Origin: Pristionchus mayeri
Lineage: Eukaryota; Nematoda; Chromadorea; Rhabditida; Neodiplogasteridae
Assembly: GCA_036245805.1 (NCBI GenBank)
Contig: BTRK01000003.1
Location: 42,425,215 to 42,489,214 of the forward strand
Direction: 5' to 3'
Length of the DNA: 64,000 bases
How positions within the stretch are numbered: the stretch's first letter is position 1; each line of letters starts with the position of its first letter. Of the stretch, positions 57,852 to 64,000 are shown one piece after another. The notes beneath the pieces were generated by a model. The model had not been told where the DNA came from, did no database searches, and saw nothing but the letters and a program-made list of their open reading frames with translations. The position numbers and the translations under genes are program-made.

Positions 57852-59325
57852 ATGGTCAGCTCCACCCCCCCCCCCCCCCCCCACCTACCCCCTCTTCCCC
57901 ACCACCTCCTTCCTCTTCCTTCTTTGGACCGACCCCCTCCCCCATCCTTACGTCCTCACGTCTTCCCCTTCTTCACCTCCCCTCTCCCCTTCGCCCACAC
58001 CACCTTCTCCCTAGCCCCCTTTCCCTCCCTCCTTCTAATCTCCCCTTGTTGCAGGAAAATGTCAATCTGGAGAGTGTAGATCAAATGCTAGACAATTACA
58101 ATGGACAAGAAGCGTACGAAGCTCTCTCTAAGGTGAGGATCCTCCACGATTGGGAGGAGTACTGTTGCCTGATTATCGATTGATTTGATGAGGGTATTGT
58201 AGCCTGATTATCAATTTATTTGATGGGGGAGTAGTACTGTAGCCTTATTATCGATTTTGCAGATGGAGAGAACGTCCGAGGTTGAATGGAGACTGGCCAA
58301 TGCCATCTACATCCTCACCAACGACATTAACGATCCGAAAGAGAGACGCAACAAGCTGACCCAAGGTACTTCCACTACCGGACCTCATCCTCTCTCTCCT
58401 ACCGTACCCCGATACCGTACCTCTCAGGTTTCGAGTTGGCCAAATCAGCCTTCGAGAAGGATCCGACTAACGCCGAGGCTGCCAAGCAAGCAGCCATCCT
58501 CGTGGGATCTCTCTCCGAGTCTGCATCCAACACACTCGAACAGATGAAGTTGGGAGCTCAGTTCAAGGTATGGCCCACCGGACTCGCCCCCCCCCCCCCA
58601 CCCTACCGTAGCCATTGCAGAAGTACCTCGACCTCACGATGGATCTCGACCCGGAGGTATACGGTAGTGGATTGATTGGGGAATCATGGTGGATTGTTCA
58701 GCCCGACATGGTGGTTCTGCACATGCGTGGTCGGTTCTCGTTCAAGGTGGCCTCGCTCGGGTTTCTGGAGAGAACGATGGCATGCAAGTGAGGAAGGGAT
58801 GAACAAGGGTACTGTAGTCTGCTTATCGATTGATTTGATGTGAGGGTACTGTAGCCTGCTTATCGATTGATTTGATGTGAGGGCACTGTAGACACACTAC
58901 CTGCCATTGGTACTGTCCGGAAGCTGGTGTAGGGAATGAGAGATGAATGATTTTCCATCGCAGGGTGCTCAAATCGCTTCCCCCGTGCACCTACGATGAC
59001 GCCCTCAAGGATCTCCTTGCTGTGAGTTGATCTCTGATCTCTAAGATCAGACTCTAGAGATGAACTTTTATGTTGCAGGCCGAGAAGATCTTCCCTGCCC
59101 TGGACACTCTTCTCTTCATTGGCAAGGCCTACCTGGGCAAGGGAGAGACGGACAAGGTGTGTGACCTAGCGAGTGACCTACCGTACCAATGACCTACCGT
59201 ACCCCTACCTACCGTATCCCTTGCAGGCTCGTGAGTACCTGAAGAGAGTGGCAGAGGAGGAGGGAGTGGACGCTGTGGACGAGGAAACGATTAACGACGC
59301 GAAGAAACTACTGGAGGACCTCTGA
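57852..59325 (+). CDS. rmd-1: RMD-1/RMDN-family regulator of microtubule dynamics
   Basis: RMD proteins are TPR-like helical-repeat proteins that bind microtubules and help chromosome segregation. I join 57852-57854 (ATG alone), 58055-58132, 58263-58365, 58428-58567, 58621-58656, 58702-58787, 58964-59021, 59079-59156 and 59227-59325 (TGA): 226 residues, all phases consistent. Family features seen: VEWRLANAIY, a middle block MVVLHMRGRFSFKVA, then PPCTYDDALKDLLAAEKIFP and LLFIGKAYLGKGE. The first exon is uncertain: the coding frame also stays open upstream through a Pro-rich, poly-C stretch, but that looks like intron. Placing only ATG before a GT donor gives a sensible start MENVNLESVD. Confidence 0.9.
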
Positions 59326-59598
59326 ATGAATGAAGGGCCAGAGATGAGGCCCAGAATGGATAAATGATAGTAGTAGTATCTCTATAGTGATGCCACGAAA
59401 CCATGTGGGATAACACATGTGGGGATATTATTGGTGTCCTTACCGTTTCTAGTTCTGTAATTTCTTCTTTCGATTTGGTTCGATCCGTGGTAGATCACTG
59501 GCTCGTCTGTCTCTCTCCTTCCTCTCGTTCTCTGACCTCTCCCCTATTCTCACACTCTCTCATTCGGCTGTTCTCTGATCAGGGCGCCGACTCCCCTC

Positions 59599-59712
59599 TA
59601 GAGTTGGCAATACGAGGTTACGAGCTCGTAACGCCTCCCCCTCCTCGGATTGCGAAATAAGAGTAGGGGGAGGATAACGAGCTCGTGACCTCGCCTCGTA
59701 TTGCCAACCCTA
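59599..59712. mobile_element. hAT-like MITE, family 3 (short)
   Basis: A 114-bp palindromic element with terminal repeats TAGAGTTGGCAATACG and TAGGGTTGGCAATACG, flanked by the 8-bp repeat CTCCCCTC (59591-59598 and 59713-59720). It lies about 270 bp after the RMD-1 stop codon. Confidence 0.82.
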
Positions 59713-59984
59713 CTCCCCTCCCTGCCTTGATCTACCCGCGTCCCCTCTTGTCTCTTCCCTACTCATTCAGTATGCATCCCCTTCCTCTAGGGAGACGCGC
59801 CCCTTCCCTCTTCCCTTCTCATTCCAGTACCATCCCTTCGTCTGGCAATTGTGAGCTCCCCTTACTCCCCTTCTCACTATCTGTCCTGTTCAGCAGTATG
59901 TTGCATCTCCCTTTATTTTAGTTCATTTTTTCGCTTTACCCCGTCCTATCCAGGGCCTGTTCTTTCTCCCTCTGTCCGTCTTCC

Positions 59985-60405
59985 TTGGATCAATCCCCAG
60001 TAGTGTACGTGCCGTGCGAAGGGTAGATCACGGTTGCCCCTCTCTCTGCCCCCTCTCTACCCATCTCGGGCGTCCTCACTCTCGCTCCTGCATCCACTCG
60101 ATGTCCCTTCTTTTTCCCGCCCTCTTCTTTCTCCTTCTTTCTCATCCGACCCTCTTCCTATCGTCCGAGCCTTCCCTTCCTCCCCTTCTCTCACACTTTC
60201 CGCTACCTCTGTGTTTTCCGTCCCTGAACATTCGAAGACCTTGAACACTAGAACTTTAGTGTTATATTACGGCTGCAATTTCCTTCCTATTTACTCCCTA
60301 ATCGATGTTTTCCTTGGATCGATCCAGGGTTGCGTACGTGCCGGGCGAAGGGTAGATCACGGTTGCCTCTCTCTCTGCCCCCTCCCCTATTCCCATCTCG
60401 GGAGT
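59985..60405. repeat. Direct repeat pair of about 90 bp
   Basis: A block TTCCTTGGATC...GGTAGATCACGGTTGCC...CATCTCGGG appears at about 59985-60072 and again at about 60308-60403. It lies in pyrimidine-rich DNA after RMD-1 with no gene recognised. Confidence 0.8.
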
Positions 60406-60988
60406 CCTCTCGCTCTTGCTCTTCCTTCTACTCTATTCCAATCGGTTGAGTCGTCGTCCACCTCCCCTTCCTCTCCCTCTTTTTCACAGTTTCACAGTTG
60501 ACCTCCTCCTTTCTGTCGCCGCTGTTCCATTTCATTTCGAAGCCCCATGTCTTCTTTCTACTTGTTCATTTTGTGATTCACTCCACTGTTGTCAACACCC
60601 TTGCCACTTCGCCTCGTTGTTCTTCGTTTCTTTCTTCATTTTATTCATTTGAAGCATTGGCAACTGCGTATACTCCCCTTCCTACTTGAATTGAGACTAC
60701 GTGTTAGAGGTGCTATATCAATGATTCGACCGCTTCTTCCTTTCATTTTTTGACTGTCTTGCATGTCTGATCTACTCTCTTCTTTCATTCATTTCTTCTT
60801 CCCTGCCTCCCTCCCGTCTTCTCTTTCTACATTCTTGTCCACTGCAGTGGACAGTACTACTGACTTGTTAGTCTCCTATGTTGATTGACAATGTCCACTT
60901 CTTTTTTCACAGCGTTTTCCCTTACGTTTTCGCATTTGATCTATTACCATATCAAGTAGTCCCAGTTGGTTATCGAACATAGTTGCAG

Positions 60989-61054
60989 GCGTATTTCGTC
61001 GTCATCATCGTCATCTCTCTTCTCGCGGAAGGCTCGTCGTGGTCGTCCCACAAC
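60989..61054 (+). other. Candidate 22-codon hydrophobic exon, weak
   Basis: Between a TTGCAG acceptor and a GTGAGT donor the frame gives AYFVVIIVISLLAEGSS, which looks like the core of a signal peptide. I cannot connect it in phase to the next candidate exon at 62456 (ADSIYTFLFASLDGSTIE, faintly like the start of a glutathione peroxidase fold). Intermediate exons may be missing, or neither is real. Confidence 0.25.
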
Positions 61055-61244
61055 GTGAGTGGATGGACGCAGAGGCGGGCAGGATGCAGCAAGGATTAGA
61101 TGGTGAGTGAGAAGGGAGGGGGAGAGGGATACGGTAGTGCACTGGGTCAGATTTCAGATGATCGAATATTTTCTTCTGGTCCTCGGGATAGTTCATGGAA
61201 TTCGTTGGATGGCTATAATCATAGGTGTCCACGCCGGCGGCGAC

Positions 61245-61929
61245 CCCCATGAACCCCTATTCATGGTTGCGCATACCCTGTGACAGGGTATGCGCAACCA
61301 TGAACCCCGGGTCATGGTCAAAAATCGATTGAGAGGTCAAGACTAGGTACCGTACCCAATCGATAGTACAGTACCCTCAGATACCGTATATCACTACCGT
61401 AACCCACGAATATCGCAAACTAACTTTATTTTTAAAAAGTCCTGGTACCGTGTCCAATCGATTATACAGTACCCAAGCATTACCGTAACCTAGTTCCTTG
61501 GGTCAGATCCAGTTCCGTGGGACAAACATTTTTCTAAAAATCCCAAATCAATCGCAAAATGATTCTACAATAATTGGAGATACGTAAGTATAATTTAAAA
61601 TAATTGTTTGCTCGATTTTGGATTTTTAGAAAAATGTTTGACCCAAGGAACTGGATCTGACCCAAGGAACTGGGTTACGGTAGTCGCTTGGGTACTGTAT
61701 AATCGATTGGACACGGTACCAGGACTTTTTAAAAATAAAGTTAGTTTGCGATATTCGTGGGTTACGGTAGTGATATATGGTATCTTGGGGTACTGTACTA
61801 TCGATTGGGTACGGTACCTAGTATTGACCAACCATTAACCTACCAATCGATTTTTTGTCCATGACCCGGGGTTCATGGTTGCGCATACCCTGTCACAGGG
61901 TATGCGCAACCATGAACCCCGGGTCATGG
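61245..61929. mobile_element. Foldback element, TACCGTA-rich family, copy 2
   Basis: A shorter member of the family at 10661-11486, sharing ordered blocks GGTCAAGACTA, AATCGATAGTACAGTACC and TTGGGTCAGATCCAGTTCC. Each end carries a near-perfect hairpin made of GGTTGCGCATACCCTGT and its complement (about 61263-61303 and 61877-61917). A further half-copy of the CCATGACCCGGGGTTCATGG end is at 62201-62220. Confidence 0.82.
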
Positions 61930-62637
61930 AAATTTCAGAAAAAAATTAAGTCAGTTCACGATAGCCACTTATGGTACTGTACTTGGGTTACTGTAACTAG
62001 GCTACGGTAAGACGGCCGAGCTTTCCTGATCCGTCTTAGGTACGTTTTACCACATCGTGGTGTGCCCACAACACTCAGATTACGGTAGTGCGGGTTACGG
62101 TAGCTGACAAATACCAGTTGTGTCGATGTACATGACGACGGTTATGGCACCTTAGGTCTATCTTCTACGACTGAGGTTTCCCGACCACCTGCCAAAAAAA
62201 CCATGACCCGGGGTTCATGGTCGCGAGGTCGCCGCCACTGTTGGACAGCTATGGCTATAATTCGTGAGGATTGTTCAGTATCTAAGTGGGAACGAAAGAA
62301 GGGGATACTGTTGTGCATTAGGTCAGGTGGTGAAGTAGTATTGCATATAGGTGACTTGCACATAGAAACAAAGTGCTCATATTTCCTGGTCGTTTCGTGT
62401 CTCTCAGGGCGGATAGGAAAGGAGTGTAACGAATTTGCTAATTTGTTCTATTACAGGCGCCGACTCCATCTACACCTTCCTCTTCGCTTCGCTCGACGGG
62501 TCGACCATAGAGAGGGGGTTGCGTTCCCCTCTCGCTGAGGCGCTACTGTGGCGGTGCCCTCGCGGGTGGGGCTAGTCCCTGCTTGCTTGGGTCGACCTAA
62601 GGCTGGTCCTCTGGAGTAACGCCGCCCAGTTAAGCTC

Positions 62638-62690
62638 TTGGGCCTCTTGGGCCTCTTGGGCCTCTTGGGCCTCTTGGGCCTCTTGGGTTG
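62638..62690. repeat. 9-bp minisatellite (TTGGGCCTC)n
   Basis: About five to six tandem copies of TTGGGCCTC. Translations in the overlapping minus frame give a trivial PKR repeat, so it is not coding evidence. Confidence 0.9.
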
Positions 62691-62919
62691 TGGAGTCTTC
62701 CTCACTCAATGCCTTTTCTCCAGGCTATTGGAAAGGAGGGCCTTAATGCTCCTATCCCCATCCCCAGCCGGGGGTGGGGGATTAGGATTTTAACGACTTG
62801 ATCCTGATTTGCTATTTGTGGATACCATGGTAGATCACTAACCAATCGATAGTGGGCGGAGCCTGACCGACCTACCATACCCTTCCTTCTCCCTCCCACT
62901 CCCTCTGTCCTAGACCTAC

Positions 62920-63545
62920 CGTACCCATTCCTCTCCCCTGCTCATAACAGCTCATGTGTCCCCATAGTCAATCGATATTTGATTTTCGATTGACATGCTG
63001 GATATGTGAGACTGAAGAGCCTCTTCCCTTCCCTTGACCTACAATACCCAGTGCCTCTCCCTCCTTCCACTTCCGCTTAGGCTTCCACGTCTGCTAGTCT
63101 TCAAGTCGTATATCCCTAGTTAGTGTCCCATCCTTCTACAGTACCCAGTACCCCTCCCCTCCCTGAAGCTCTAAGACTACCGTATCCCTTCCCCCTTCCT
63201 TCAACTCACTTCCTACTCGTCGTCTTACATGAATAAGTGCATGTATGACACGACTAGGAGGAGACCATGAAGGCGTTCCTTCCCTATTGCCCCTCCCAAC
63301 AATCCCTCTTCCCTTCCGCAAACCGTTCATTGATCTTCTTACTCTTCAACTATTCGTGGTGACGTACTTATGGATGCTCATTACTCGTCTAGTTGGAGAC
63401 GATGAAGGTTCATCCCCCCCTCCTTACATCGTTCCCCTTTTACCGTACCCCTTCCCCTCCCCTGCTCATAACAGCTCATCTGTCCCCATAGTCAATCGAT
63501 ATTTGATTTTCGATTGACATGGTGGATATGTGAGACTGAAAGAGC
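62920..63545. repeat. Direct repeat pair of about 105 bp
   Basis: A block beginning CCGTACCC..., passing through GCTCATAACAGCTCAT and AGTCAATCGATATTTG, and ending GGATATGTGAGACTGAA occurs at about 62920-63020 and again at about 63440-63542. Confidence 0.85.
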
Positions 63546-64000
63546 CCTTCCCTTCATCTACAATAACCAATGCACCTCCACATCCACTCTTCGCCCTGCA
63601 GTACAGCCTACCGTACCCCTACTTTCCCTTCCTCTCCCTTACTCCCTCCCTCATAACTTCTTCGAATAAGCCTTCAAGTTGCATCTTCTTCGTCATTCCC
63701 CTTCAGTGTGTATCTTACCCAACCTACCTCCCAATACCATCCTCCGGCAAACCGCACCCCGTACTTCCTTACCGTATACTTACCGTACCCCCATACTTAC
63801 CATGTTCTCAACCATTTTCTTTTTAAAAATCGATCATCGTTTGGGTGGGGATACTCACATTCCCTCACCCTCCCCGTTAATTGATCATCCTGTCTAGTTC
63901 TGTCTAGTCTGTCTAGTTTTCTTTGTCTGTCTTTGCCTTTGTTATCCCGTGACACCCCCCTCCTATCCATTGATGGAAAGCATCACCTCGACTTGGAGAA

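Larger units (their letters stand above)
59326..64000. other. Repeat- and pyrimidine-rich right end, no firm gene
   Basis: Mostly C/T-rich DNA with many TACCGTACC words, the short hAT-like MITE, the TACCGTA-rich foldback copy and two direct-repeat pairs. It could be long introns of a gene continuing past the right edge, but no frame-consistent exon chain was found. Confidence 0.5.

Noticed and set aside
62451..62705. Pro-Lys-Arg repeat frame
   Set aside because: Produced by the 9-bp minisatellite in a random frame.
63961..64000. IDGKHHLDLE at the right edge as a glutathione peroxidase exon
   Set aside because: No acceptor precedes it in frame and the window ends; too short to call.
1..64000. 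CRISPR arrays, bacterial operons, ribosome binding sites
   Set aside because: Spliced eukaryotic genes throughout; repeats are foldbacks and minisatellites without regular spacers.

Overview
The window is intron-dense animal DNA, most likely from a rhabditid or diplogastrid nematode (a Pristionchus-like genome is my guess, not proven). The signs are short introns with TTTCAG-type acceptors and GTGAG/GTAAG donors, acceptor sites just upstream of start codons as expected for trans-splicing, gene structures matching nematode PUP/TUT, HIRA, parkin and RMD proteins, and many foldback elements and TACCGTA/CTACAGTA words in introns. I joined exons by hand and checked reading phase at every junction; all five spliced genes close without a frame break.

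Layout. (1) 1529-27737 (+): one very large terminal uridylyltransferase gene of the TUT4/TUT7 (C. elegans PUP-1/CID-1) type, 49 exons in the window, 2014 residues, with the 5' end off the left edge. It has an N-terminal C2H2 finger and inactive nucleotidyltransferase module, a long disordered linker with an 11-copy TPKESDLN repeat, a catalytic nucleotidyltransferase flanked by two CCHC knuckles, and an RGG tail. Two other genes sit in its introns: a 16-exon antisense gene at 5580-8136 encoding a disordered Pro/Gln-rich, RS-rich protein of 409 residues, and an intronless SNU13-like gene at 19967-20362. (2) 29758-45552 (+): HIRA histone chaperone, 33 exons, 956 residues. Its 5.4-kb intron at 35894-41325 holds six diverged antisense units, each with an RFX X-box-like 14-mer. 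(3) 47240-56338 (+): parkin (PRKN/PDR-1), 15 exons, 445 residues. Its first intron carries a young BEL/Pao LTR element with Gag-protease but no polymerase, and a later intron carries a tRNA gene. (4) 57852-59325 (+): RMD-1/RMDN microtubule-dynamics protein, 9 exons, 226 residues. (5) 59326-64000: pyrimidine-rich, repeat-rich DNA with foldback elements and only weak candidate exons.

All five host genes (counting the nested SNU13 copy apart) are eukaryotic housekeeping or regulatory functions: RNA uridylation, H3.3 chaperoning, ubiquitin ligation and microtubule regulation. They do not form an operon as far as I can see; gaps are 1.5-2 kb. From memory, C. elegans hira-1 and pup-1/pup-2 are neighbours on clone K10D2, so the HIRA-PUP adjacency is probably ancestral. 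Most of the unusual content is inside introns: nested genes, foldback/MITE families (three hAT-like elements with 8-bp target duplications, one TTAA-flanked 2.7-kb foldback), a tandem antisense array and a tRNA-derived foldback.
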